Shown in pieces: positions 1 to 7,978 of a stretch of DNA of 15,594 nucleotides (its first letter is position 1; each line of letters begins with the position of its first letter). The stretch is from an uncultured Lachnospiraceae bacterium (GTDB lineage: Bacteria > Bacillota > Clostridia > Lachnospirales > Lachnospiraceae), in NCBI GenBank assembly GCA_902797705.1, contig CADBTX010000204.1, positions 1 through 15,594 of the forward strand. Direction: 5' to 3'. The notes beneath the pieces were generated by a model that did not search any database, had not been told where the DNA came from, and was given only the letters and a program-made list of their open reading frames with translations. Position numbers and translations under genes: made by a program.

Positions 1-1
1 A

Positions 2-1537
2 CAGGAAGAGTCAAGCTTCTTCGGTTCCATGGACGGTGCCGTGAAATACGTTAAGGGAGATACCAACGCCGGACTCATAATCACCGGAGTAAACCTGGTG
101 GGGGGTATCGCAATGGCCATGCTCCGCAGGGGAATGACCTTCCAGGATGCCCTTAATACCTACACCATACTTACCATAGGTGACGGTCTGGTGGGTGAGA
201 TACCATCTCTCCTTATCTCTCTTTCCACAGGTATACTGGTTACCAAAGGAGCAAAGGAAGCAGACTTCGGACCCACCCTTGTACGGCAGATCCTTTCCAC
301 CCCCAAGGTCATGTATATGGCGGGAGGCATCATCGCCTTCCTGGGTGTGGCAACGCCCCTTAACCCCGTGATCTTTGTCACCATGGGAGCTATCTTCGTG
401 GTGGGGGGCAGGATGATGCAGAGCCAGCTTGAGGTCCAGGCCGTGGAGGCTGAGGCCGAGAGGCCCGAGGAAGTAAGCGCAGAGGAGATAAGGAAGCCCG
501 AAAATGTCATCTCCCTCCTGAATGTGGATCCCATAGAGCTGGAGTTCGGTTACGGTATCATACCCCTTGCGGATGTGAACCAGGGAGGCGACCTCCTTGA
601 CAGAGTGGTTATGATCAGACGGCAGATCGCCCTTGAGATGGGTACCGTGGTTCCCATCATCCGTCTCCGGGATAATATCCAGCTGAATCCCAATCAGTAC
701 ATCATTAAGATAAAGGGTGTGCAGGTTGCGGAAGGAGAGATATTATTTGACCATTACATGGCAATGAACCCGGGATATGTGGAAGAGGAGATAACGGGTA
801 TCCCTACCTTTGAGCCCTCCTTCCATCTGCCGGCTACCTGGATCACGGAGAGCCAGAGAGAAAGAGCGGAGTCGGTGGGATACACGGTGGTGGATCCTCC
901 CTCCATAATCGCCACGCACCTCACAGAGGTCATAAGAGCTCATATCAGCGAACTTCTTACCCGTCAGGATACCCAGAACCTCATCAATAACCTTAAGGAA
1001 TCGAATCCCGAGGTTGTGGATGAACTCACACCAAAGATCCTGGGTATCGGCGAGATACAGAAGGTATTGCAGAACCTCTTAAAAGAGGGCATCAGCATAA
1101 GGGACCTGCTTACCATCTTCGAGTCCCTTGCAGATAACGGAGCCACCACAAGGGATACCGATATATTGACGGAGTACTGCCGTCAGGCTTTGAAGAGAGC
1201 CATCAGCGCCAGATATTTCCAGCCCGGGGAGAGCAACAGCGTAGTTACCCTGGATCCAGCCATCGAGCAGGAGATCATGGCCTCCGTGAAGCAGACGGAA
1301 CAGGGATCTTACCTGACCCTTCCGCCGGACAGGACAAGGGCCATAATGGCGGCCACCGAGACCGAGATAAAGAAACTGGAGGATATGGGAAGAAATCCCA
1401 TTGTCCTTACTTCACCCATTGTGAGGATATATTTCAAGAAACTTTCGGAGGATTATATAAGGGACCTTATCGTTGTGTCCTACAATGAGGTGGACAGCAC
1501 TGCGGATCTGCAGTCTGTAGGGATAATCACAGCTTAA
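2..1537 (+). CDS. flhA: Flagellar biosynthesis protein FlhA, 3' part (5' end outside window)
   Basis: FlhA is the large membrane export gate of the flagellar type III secretion system; its cytosolic C-terminal domain docks chaperone-substrate complexes. The frame is open from base 2, and the residues before the first in-window ATG at 29 (ESSFFGS before MDGAVKYVKGD) continue the family's conserved stretch, so that ATG is internal. About 511 residues are present of a usual 680-700, so roughly 170-190 N-terminal residues, including the first membrane segments and the FHIPEP signature, are missing. The remaining membrane segments include IITGVNLVGGIAMAM, the conserved GDGLVGEIPSLLIS region and a hydrophobic hairpin around codons 90-125 counted from base 29. 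The rest is the soluble C-terminal domain. It ends 3 bases before flhF. Identity is firm; only the 5' boundary is imposed by the window. Confidence 0.97.
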   Translation, partial: QEESSFFGSMDGAVKYVKGDTNAGLIITGVNLVGGIAMAMLRRGMTFQDALNTYTILTIGDGLVGEIPSLLISLSTGILVTKGAKEADFGPTLVRQILSTPKVMYMAGGIIAFLGVATPLNPVIFVTMGAIFVVGGRMMQSQLEVQAVEAEAERPEEVSAEEIRKPENVISLLNVDPIELEFGYGIIPLADVNQGGDLLDRVVMIRRQIALEMGTVVPIIRLRDNIQLNPNQYIIKIKGVQVAEGEILFDHYMAMNPGYVEEEITGIPTFEPSFHLPATWITESQRERAESVGYTVVDPPSIIATHLTEVIRAHISELLTRQDTQNLINNLKESNPEVVDELTPKILGIGEIQKVLQNLLKEGISIRDLLTIFESLADNGATTRDTDILTEYCRQALKRAISARYFQPGESNSVVTLDPAIEQEIMASVKQTEQGSYLTLPPDRTRAIMAATETEIKKLEDMGRNPIVLTSPIVRIYFKKLSEDYIRDLIVVSYNEVDSTADLQSVGIITA

Positions 1538-1540
1538 GTT

Positions 1541-2890
1541 ATGATCATAAAGAAATTCACGGCAAAAACTGAAGAAGAGGCTACAAAAGAGGCGAGATCG
1601 GAGCTGGGGGAGAACGCCGTCGTAATGAATGTGCGTACCGTTAAGCCCGGCGGTCTTTTCGGTTTTTTTAAGAGAGCTCAGGTGGAGGTTACCGCTGCGA
1701 TAGAAGAGGTGGCGGACAGCAATGTGTCCAATACAAAACCTGTGCAGCTGCCGCCTTACAGGCCCGAGGGAAAGGCTGCCCATACCATGTCTCTGGACAA
1801 GGGCATCAAGGAGAGCGGGGATATCGATCTCTCTATAGTCCGGGATGCAGCCAGGAAGATAGACGAGAAGGAACGGCAGGAGATAGCGGCGGAGGCTTCG
1901 AAGAGCAAGGCCGAAGGGGAAGAGAGCCGGGAGAAAAAGGCACTTAAGGACAGCGGTGATTCCAGCAGGGCCATATCGGAGAAGCTGGACAGCATCCACT
2001 CCCTTATCGAGAAACAGATAAAGAACGAGCACGGGGAAAGTGTTTCATCTGACGAAAAGAGCGAGGGAGAGGAAAAGGAGGCAGACGAGATCACCCGCTT
2101 CCTGGATCTTATCTCTGAGACCCTTAAGGACAACGAGGTGGATGAAAAGTATGTGAAAGCCATTGTGGAGGAGGCGAGACAGCTCCGTAAGCCCGGTGTT
2201 TCCATAGACTACATGCTTTCCGGCATATACCAGAGGCTTATCCTTAAATTCGGAGAGGCTGCCACTATTGAGAAAAATGCGGGGGAGCCGGAGGCCGTAT
2301 TCTTCCTGGGACCCACGGGAGTGGGCAAGACCACAACCATCGCAAAGATAGCGTCAAGGCTTGTGGTACAGGACAAGAAGAGGGTGGCCCTTGTCACCAC
2401 GGACACCTACAGGGTGAAGGCTGCGGAGCAGCTCCGTACCTATGCGGACATTCTGAACGTTCCCTTCAGGATAGTCTATGTGGATGACGACATGAGGAGT
2501 GCCCTGAACGAATTCAAGAATTTTGATTTCGTGCTGGTGGATACGGCGGGTCATTCTCCTAAGAACAATGAACAGATAGGGAACCAGAAGCAGTTCATAG
2601 ACCTTACAAGGGATACGATGAAGATCACGGTCTATCTTGTGGTATCCGTTACCACGAAGTACAGGGATCTTCTTAACATAGCTGACACATATTCAAAACT
2701 GGTGGATTACAGGATCGTCTTCACCAAACTGGACGAGACCACCACGCTTGGGAATATGCTGAATCTGAAGCTTCACACGGGAGCTCCCATCTCCTATGTC
2801 ACCAACGGGCAGGATGTGCCCGATGACATGGAGGTATTTGACGCCCAGAAGACCGTAAGGGTACTGCTGGGAGGCAAGGGTTCGGAATAA
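1541..2890 (+). CDS. flhF: Flagellar biosynthesis SRP-family GTPase FlhF
   Basis: FlhF is an SRP-type GTPase that sets the place, and often the number, of flagella, working with FlhG. The N-terminal module (about 1-55) starts MIIKKFTAKTEEEA as in the family. Residues about 60-185 form a highly charged, probably disordered linker. The NG domain follows: Walker A GPTGVGKT at 257-264, DTYR from 288, G3 DTAG at 334-337 and G4 TKLD at 395-398. The residue after DTAG is His338 where SRP GTPases and most FlhF I know have Arg. At 449 residues it is longer than B. subtilis FlhF (about 366), the extra length being mostly the linker. The start is 3 bases after the flhA stop, and the nearest purine tract (GTAGGGATA near 1517) is about 17 bases away, so translation is probably coupled to flhA. 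Confidence 0.96.
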   Translation: MIIKKFTAKTEEEATKEARSELGENAVVMNVRTVKPGGLFGFFKRAQVEVTAAIEEVADSNVSNTKPVQLPPYRPEGKAAHTMSLDKGIKESGDIDLSIVRDAARKIDEKERQEIAAEASKSKAEGEESREKKALKDSGDSSRAISEKLDSIHSLIEKQIKNEHGESVSSDEKSEGEEKEADEITRFLDLISETLKDNEVDEKYVKAIVEEARQLRKPGVSIDYMLSGIYQRLILKFGEAATIEKNAGEPEAVFFLGPTGVGKTTTIAKIASRLVVQDKKRVALVTTDTYRVKAAEQLRTYADILNVPFRIVYVDDDMRSALNEFKNFDFVLVDTAGHSPKNNEQIGNQKQFIDLTRDTMKITVYLVVSVTTKYRDLLNIADTYSKLVDYRIVFTKLDETTTLGNMLNLKLHTGAPISYVTNGQDVPDDMEVFDAQKTVRVLLGGKGSE

Positions 2891-2900
2891 GAGGGAAAAA

Positions 2901-3785
2901 GTGGATCAGGCCGAGAAACTCAGAAATATAATAAAGGCCAGCCAGGTGGCTCCGGCAAGTACCGCCAGGGTCATAACCGTGACCAGCGGAAAGGGCGGCG
3001 TGGGCAAATCAAATGTGTCCATCAATCTTGCGGTGCAGTTTAAGTCCGCGGGAAAGAGGGTCCTGATATTCGATGCGGATTTCGGGCTGGCGAATATAGA
3101 GGTCATGTTCGGTGCCATACCGAAGCACAGCCTGGCGGATCTTATCTATCAGGGGGCGGCCATAAAGGACGTGATAACCTGGGGCCCCATGGGGATAGGA
3201 TTTATCTCCGGAGGAAGCGGCATCGCAGGCATGGGTAACTTAAGCCGCGAGCATCTGGATTACCTTATCCGGAACCTTGCGGAACTGGACACCATGGCAG
3301 ATGTCATTATAATAGATACAGCGGCAGGTATTTCGGAGGCGGTGCTTGAATTTCTTGTGGCCAGCCGGGAGATACTCCTTGTGACCACTCCGGAACCTAC
3401 ATCCATCACGGATTCCTATTCGCTGCTGAAGGCCCTGAACCTTCATTCCAAGTTCAATAAGGATGAGACAAAGGTAAAGGTCATCACCAACAAGGTGGAT
3501 ACAACGGAGGAGGGGCGTCAGCTCTATTCCAAGCTCAGCGCCGTGGTGAACAGATATCTGAAACTCAATATGGAATTTCTGGGGGTGGTACCCTATGACA
3601 ATGCTCTTGTAAAGGCTGTCATGCAGCAGAGTCCTGTATCAATATCCAATCCTACCACCAAGGCCACAAAGGCCTTCATGGATATTGCGGATACGCTGAT
3701 GAACATACCTCACCAGGAGACGGTATACAGAAGGGGAATGAGCGGATTTTTTGCGAATATTATTGCGGGAAGGAAATTTTCTTAA
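2901..3785 (+). CDS. flhG: MinD/ParA-type ATPase FlhG (YlxH)
   Basis: FlhG is the MinD-like ATPase partner of FlhF in flagellar placement and number control. The start is GTG at 2901 with AAGAGGG at 2889-2895, 5 bases upstream. This start puts DQAEKLR at residues 2-8, the known N-terminal DQAxxLR activator motif that stimulates FlhF GTPase. The deviant Walker A KGGVGKS is at 31-37 and the FDADFGLAN switch region begins at 57. The last ~18 residues (RRGMSGFFANIIAGRKF) look like the amphipathic membrane-targeting helix of MinD/FlhG. At 294 residues it is a normal family length. It lies 10 bases after flhF, and its TAA directly abuts the next ATG. A chromosome-partitioning MinD is ruled out by the activator motif and the neighbours. 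Confidence 0.96.
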   Translation: MDQAEKLRNIIKASQVAPASTARVITVTSGKGGVGKSNVSINLAVQFKSAGKRVLIFDADFGLANIEVMFGAIPKHSLADLIYQGAAIKDVITWGPMGIGFISGGSGIAGMGNLSREHLDYLIRNLAELDTMADVIIIDTAAGISEAVLEFLVASREILLVTTPEPTSITDSYSLLKALNLHSKFNKDETKVKVITNKVDTTEEGRQLYSKLSAVVNRYLKLNMEFLGVVPYDNALVKAVMQQSPVSISNPTTKATKAFMDIADTLMNIPHQETVYRRGMSGFFANIIAGRKFS

Positions 3786-4535
3786 ATGCTAAATGACTAT
3801 ATTGTGCCCGGCAACAGACTGGAACTGACTTCTACAAGATTTTCCGAGGAATCCACGGAGGATCTGGAGGGGAAGGCAGGAGCCAAAGGCCGTATCTATC
3901 ACTCGAAAATATATGACATTCGCTCCGAGGAAGAGATAGAGATAGAGATGCCCATAGAAAAGGGAAAGCTCATCCTTCTTCCCGTGGGAGGGGAATTCGA
4001 TCTGTGCTTCTATACATCCACAGGTCTTTACCAGTGCTACTCGGTGGTAAAGGACAGGTTCAAGTCAAATAACCTGTATATACTGGTGATGGAGATCACC
4101 AGCGGTCTGAGGAAATTCCAGAGAAGGGAATACTACAGGTTCAACTGCATCCTGGATATGAAGTGCAGGAAGCTCAGTGAGGAAGAGCAGGAGGCCTACG
4201 TGTCACGGTCCGTTGAGTTCCTGGACACGGATCTGACCCTTGAAGACGGAGTGATCGTTGATATAAGCGGAGGAGGCGCCAGGTTCGTATCTGATCAGAA
4301 ATTTGACGAGAACGCCAGGGTGCTCTTCAGGTTTTCCCTTATGATGGACGATAAACCCCAGCAGTTCTCCATTGTGGGAAGGATAATAAAGTCCAATCCC
4401 AAGGAGGGAGTGCCGGACAAGTTCGAGAACCGTATAAAGTTCCTGAGCCTGGACAGCCGTGAAAGAGAAGACATCATACGTTACATCTTTGAAGAAGAAC
4501 GGAAGATGAGACGGAAAAACAGTGATTCGCGTTAA
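3786..4535 (+). CDS. PilZ-domain c-di-GMP-binding flagellar brake protein (YcgR/DgrA type)
   Basis: A likely c-di-GMP receptor that lowers flagellar rotation. Residues about 5-105 match the YcgR-like N-terminal domain pattern, and 112-245 are a PilZ domain. The ligand motifs are visible: QRREYYRF at 112-119 supplies RxxxR (Arg114 to Arg118), and DISGGG at 159-164 supplies DxSxxG. The stretch between the motifs is about 40 residues, with a charged insert around 128-152, rather long for a PilZ domain. The ATG directly follows the flhG stop with no spacer; GGGAAGGA at 3767-3774 inside flhG is the nearest ribosome site, about 11 bases away. B. subtilis keeps its ycgR-type gene (motI/dgrA) elsewhere, so its place in this operon differs. 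The binding motifs are intact; the brake function is inferred from the family. Confidence 0.88.
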   Translation: MLNDYIVPGNRLELTSTRFSEESTEDLEGKAGAKGRIYHSKIYDIRSEEEIEIEMPIEKGKLILLPVGGEFDLCFYTSTGLYQCYSVVKDRFKSNNLYILVMEITSGLRKFQRREYYRFNCILDMKCRKLSEEEQEAYVSRSVEFLDTDLTLEDGVIVDISGGGARFVSDQKFDENARVLFRFSLMMDDKPQQFSIVGRIIKSNPKEGVPDKFENRIKFLSLDSREREDIIRYIFEEERKMRRKNSDSR

Positions 4536-4538
4536 GTA

Positions 4539-4566
4539 TTGTCATTAGGGTCGGGGTGGGAATAAT
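4539..4566 (+). promoter_or_regulatory. Possible sigma-A promoter ahead of cheB
   Basis: TTGTCA at 4539-4544 and AATAAT at 4561-4566, 16 bases apart, each match the housekeeping hexamers at five of six positions. The -10 falls inside the loop of the first hairpin of the adjacent repeat, so a transcript would begin inside the repeat. No FliA-type promoter was seen here. It could equally be a chance match, as only two hexamers support it. Confidence 0.3.
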
Positions 4567-4614
4567 TACCCCTCATCCGTCAGCTTCGCTGACACCTTCT
4601 CCCCGAGGAGAAGG
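4553..4614. repeat. Multi-hairpin intergenic repeat element
   Basis: Three adjacent inverted repeats lie in the 116-base gap between the PilZ gene and cheB. GGGGT/ACCCC pairs at 4553-4557 and 4568-4572. A perfect 6-bp stem GTCAGC/GCTGAC with loop TTC is at 4579-4593. A perfect 8-bp stem CCTTCTCC/GGAGAAGG with loop CCGA is at 4595-4614. From memory, the core resembles a dispersed intergenic repeat common in gut Clostridia, reading roughly CCCCTCATCCGTCAGC and then a CCTTCTCC stem. No T-tract follows, so it is not a classic intrinsic terminator. It may act as an mRNA-stability or attenuation element, or be a non-autonomous mobile repeat. Repeat identity is recalled, not searched. Confidence 0.7.
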
Positions 4615-4651
4615 CAGGATGTTAATGATATAGACAAGTTAAGGAGTTGGA

Positions 4652-5818
4652 GTGAGCATGGGCAGCAATGATCAAAAGAAAATAATGGTTGTAGATGATT
4701 CTGCACTCATGAGAAGGATTGCAGGTGATATAATCGATGGTGATAGCAGATATCACGTTGAGGACAAGGCTCATGACGGCCTGGAAGCCCTGGAGCTTCT
4801 GAAAAAGAAGCACTACGATGCAGTGGTACTGGACGTCAACATGCCACGTATGAGCGGACTTGAACTGCTGCGGGAGCTGCAGAAACAGAGGATAAGCGCC
4901 AGAGTCCTGATGTTTTCTTCTACTACAGGAGAGGGGACAAAGGAGACAATAGAAGCGCTTGAACTCGGAGCGGTGGACTTTATTCAAAAGCCTGCAGGAC
5001 TGGCTGCCCTGAAGGACGGAGAATTCAGAAAGCACTTTCTGGAGCTGCTGGCAGTGGTGGCGAAGGCAAGCCTGGTCAGCGGTGTGGGAACTGTTTCCGC
5101 ACCTCATGCCACGGTTCACAAGCCTCAGGAGACTCATGCTCCGGAACCGGCAGATACCCGTGATAAGAGCAGATTTACCAAGGTAAATCTTGCCAACATG
5201 AACAACATCAAGCTCAGGGGTCCTGTACCGGCTGTTTCCGGGGAAAAGTGCATAGCCATTGCCTGCTCAACGGGAGGACCCAAAGCTCTGCAGAAGGTCA
5301 TTCCCTATATCCCTGCCGGGATAAATGCTCCGATCCTGCTGGTGCAGCATATGCCTGCCGGGTTTACCAAATCTCTCGCAGAGAGGCTGGATACCCTTTC
5401 AAAGGTCAGGGTCAAGGAAGCGGCAGACGGGGATCTTCTGGAGAAAGGCACCGTATATCTCGCGGCCGGTGGTAAACACATGAAGGTCGGGAAGAGCGGC
5501 AGCCATATGAGGATCTATTATACGGACGAACCTGCCAGGGAAGGCGTAAAGCCTGCGGCCAACTATATGTATGAGTCGCTGGTGGATTCACCATATGCGG
5601 AGATCTGCTGTGCAGTTCTTACCGGAATGGGTGCCGACGGCACTGCCGGTATCGAGAACCTAGAGAAACGTAAAAAAATCTATGTGATCGCTCAGGACGA
5701 GCCTACCAGCGCGGTATACGGAATGCCCAGGGCAATAGCCCTTACCGGACTGGTGAGCGAGATAGTTCCTCTGGACATGGTGGCTGAAGCGATCGCGAAG
5801 CACGTGGGGGTAAGGTAA
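4652..5818 (+). CDS. cheB: Chemotaxis response regulator protein-glutamate methylesterase/glutaminase CheB
   Basis: CheB demethylates glutamates on chemoreceptors after CheA phosphorylates it, giving adaptation. The receiver domain (about 9-130) has the acidic pair Asp15-Asp16, phospho-acceptor Asp61 in LDVNMPRMSG and Lys113 in QKP. A proline-rich linker runs about 145-190. The esterase domain (about 198-388) has Ser206 in ACSTGGP, His233 in VQHMPAGF and Asp329 in TGMGADG, the full catalytic triad with family spacing. The start is GTG 4652, 5 bases after AAGGAG (4641-4646). ATG 4658, two codons later, is 11 bases from the same site and is a real alternative, affecting only residues 1-2. The length of 388 residues is slightly long because of the linker. 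It is the first chemotaxis gene after the repeat-bearing gap and ends 1 base before cheA. Confidence 0.97.
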   Translation: MSMGSNDQKKIMVVDDSALMRRIAGDIIDGDSRYHVEDKAHDGLEALELLKKKHYDAVVLDVNMPRMSGLELLRELQKQRISARVLMFSSTTGEGTKETIEALELGAVDFIQKPAGLAALKDGEFRKHFLELLAVVAKASLVSGVGTVSAPHATVHKPQETHAPEPADTRDKSRFTKVNLANMNNIKLRGPVPAVSGEKCIAIACSTGGPKALQKVIPYIPAGINAPILLVQHMPAGFTKSLAERLDTLSKVRVKEAADGDLLEKGTVYLAAGGKHMKVGKSGSHMRIYYTDEPAREGVKPAANYMYESLVDSPYAEICCAVLTGMGADGTAGIENLEKRKKIYVIAQDEPTSAVYGMPRAIALTGLVSEIVPLDMVAEAIAKHVGVR

Positions 5819-5819
5819 T

Positions 5820-7964
5820 ATGGATGTAGGCCAGTATTTAGGTATTTTCCTGGATGAATCCCAGGAGCACATTCAGGCACTTAATGACAATCTTCTTACA
5901 CTGGAACAGGATCCGGAAAACGAAGATTCCATTAACGAGATATTCCGTGCAGCCCATTCCTTAAAGGGAATGGCAGGTACAATGGGATATAAGCGCCTGC
6001 AGAGACTGACACACGACACGGAGGACGTTTTTTCGGCTATCCGCGGCGGGTCCATGAAGGTGACTTCAAATCTTATCGATATCCTTTTCCAGGCACTGGA
6101 TGCCATTCAGGGATATGTGGATACCATAAGGGATTCTTCCGATGAGGGTGAGGACGATAACGAGTCCATCATAGCCGAGCTGAACAAGTTCCTGTCCGGC
6201 GGCGGAGATGCGGAAGCGGCTGCTCCCGCAGGAGACGCAGGAAGTGCTGCTCCGGAGGGAGGCGAAGAGGCCCCCAAGGCGGATGGGAATAAGGCATTAT
6301 ACAAGAACATAGTTCTGGAAGAGGCCCAGAGAGATGTTATGAAGGACGCCGTTGTGGCAGACAAGAAGGTTTACGGCTTCACGGTATTTATCGATGAGAG
6401 CTGTATGCTGAAGGCCGCAAGAGCTTTCCTGGTGTTCAAGGCCGTAGAGGAACTGGGCGAGATAATCGTAAGTGAGCCCTCTTCCCAGGATATAGAGGAT
6501 GAAAAGTTTGATTTCTCATTCAGCATCTTTGTCATCACCGGTGAGGAGATGGAGAAGGTGGTGGCTGCCATCAAGTCCGTTTCCGAGATAGTAGACGTGG
6601 TGGGTGAAGAATACAATGAGGAAATGATCGACAATAACGGAAGCACAGCCGCAGCTGAAGAGACGGAGACGGCTGCAGCAGAGACCGAAGCCGCAGCACC
6701 CGCAGAGGCAGCAGTTGAGCATACAGCTCCCGCCCAGCCTGCACCCAGTGCCGCTGCATCAGGCTCTTCCAAGAAGGCGGCTCCTGCGAAGAAGCCGGTT
6801 GCCAGCCAGACAGTCCGTGTTGATATAGAGAAGCTGGATATACTGATGAATCTGGTATCCGAGCTTATCATCGCAAAGAACGCCCTTGTTTCATCGGCGG
6901 CCCAGATGTCCGGCGGATCCAATTCCGAGAGTCAGGTCATTACCGAGAACGTGGAATATCTTGAGAGCGTTACCACAAACCTCCATGAATCAGTCATGAA
7001 GGTCCGCATGGTGCCTATCGAGAATGCTCTGCAGAAATTCCCGAGGATGATCAGGGATCTGGATAAGAAGCTTGGCAAGAGGATGCAGCTTACCATCACC
7101 GGTGAAGAGACAGAGCTTGACCGTACCGTGGTGGATCAGATCGGAGATCCTCTTATGCATCTCCTCCGGAACAGTGCCGATCACGGTCTGGAAACTCCGG
7201 AAGTCAGGGCGGAAAGAGGAAAGCCCGAAACAGGTTCCATCTTCCTCAATGCTTATCAGGAAGGCAACAACGTTATCATAGAAGTAGGTGATGACGGTAA
7301 CGGTGTGGACGTTGAGGCTGTAAGGGCCAAGATAATCGAGAGAGGTTATCTCCCCGAGGAACAGGCTCAGCAGATGACGGATAAGGAAGTTATCGACGTT
7401 CTCTTCGATCCCGGATTCTCCATGGCGAAGAAGGTTACGGATATCTCCGGACGAGGCGTGGGCCTTGACGTTGTTAAGAGTAATATCGAGCAGCTGGGTG
7501 GTGACGTTGAAGTAAAGACGAAGCTAGGAGAAGGTTCCACCTTCATAGTAAGGCTTCCTCTTACACTGGCCATCATTCAGGCCCTTATGGTTCTTGTGGG
7601 CGGAGAGAAATACGCCATTGCCCTTGGAAACATACAGACCATCGAGGATATTCCGATCTCCGAGATCAGGCTTGTGGAGAACAAGGAAGTCATTCAGCTC
7701 CGCGGCTCCGTAATACCCATCATCAGGCTTTCGGATATGCTGGATGCTCCCGTGGTGGAGAGGGATAACGAGAACCTTATCATCGTCGTTGTTAAGAAGG
7801 GAGACAGCCTGGCAGGTCTGGTAGTCGATGAGCTCATGGGCCAGCAGGAAGTAGTTATCAAATCCCTTGGTAAATATATCAATACCAGCAGGATCATAAG
7901 CGGTGCTACCATCCTCGGTGACGGTGAAGTTGCGCTGATCATTGATTCAAATGCACTGTTCTAA
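5820..7964 (+). CDS. cheA: Chemotaxis sensor histidine kinase CheA
   Basis: CheA is the kinase of the chemoreceptor array; it autophosphorylates and passes phosphate to CheY and CheB. All five domains are visible. P1 carries phospho-His46 in AAHSLKG. P2 spans about 158-262 and would dock CheY/CheB. An Ala/Glu/Pro-rich linker spans about 274-328. P3 dimerisation spans about 332-395. P4 has the N box around DPLMHLLRNSADHG (443-456), the G1 box VGDDGNGVD (489-497) and the G2 box GRGVGLD (544-550). P5, the CheW-like domain, is about 581-714. All catalytic motifs are intact and the length of 714 is typical. The start is ATG 5820 just after the cheB stop, with GGGGGTAAGG upstream. Codon use in the linker produces a long open frame on the other strand, which is not a gene. 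Confidence 0.98.
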   Translation: MDVGQYLGIFLDESQEHIQALNDNLLTLEQDPENEDSINEIFRAAHSLKGMAGTMGYKRLQRLTHDTEDVFSAIRGGSMKVTSNLIDILFQALDAIQGYVDTIRDSSDEGEDDNESIIAELNKFLSGGGDAEAAAPAGDAGSAAPEGGEEAPKADGNKALYKNIVLEEAQRDVMKDAVVADKKVYGFTVFIDESCMLKAARAFLVFKAVEELGEIIVSEPSSQDIEDEKFDFSFSIFVITGEEMEKVVAAIKSVSEIVDVVGEEYNEEMIDNNGSTAAAEETETAAAETEAAAPAEAAVEHTAPAQPAPSAAASGSSKKAAPAKKPVASQTVRVDIEKLDILMNLVSELIIAKNALVSSAAQMSGGSNSESQVITENVEYLESVTTNLHESVMKVRMVPIENALQKFPRMIRDLDKKLGKRMQLTITGEETELDRTVVDQIGDPLMHLLRNSADHGLETPEVRAERGKPETGSIFLNAYQEGNNVIIEVGDDGNGVDVEAVRAKIIERGYLPEEQAQQMTDKEVIDVLFDPGFSMAKKVTDISGRGVGLDVVKSNIEQLGGDVEVKTKLGEGSTFIVRLPLTLAIIQALMVLVGGEKYAIALGNIQTIEDIPISEIRLVENKEVIQLRGSVIPIIRLSDMLDAPVVERDNENLIIVVVKKGDSLAGLVVDELMGQQEVVIKSLGKYINTSRIISGATILGDGEVALIIDSNALF

Positions 7965-7978
7965 GGGGGTAGATAGTA

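Noticed and set aside
1156..1163. ACCGATAT, resembling a sigma-28 -10 element
   Set aside because: It lies inside flhA coding sequence with no TAAA at the expected distance. Similar CCGATA strings near 9758, 11706 and 12160 fail the same test.
4622..5137. 171-codon open frame on the minus strand
   Set aside because: It lies opposite the conserved CheB receiver domain, has low-complexity His/Cys/Leu content, and has no homologue-like motif or good ribosome site.
6371..6922. 183-codon minus-strand open frame, Ser/Ala-rich
   Set aside because: It mirrors the CheA P2 domain and Ala/Glu linker; its composition is explained by GC-rich codons read backwards.
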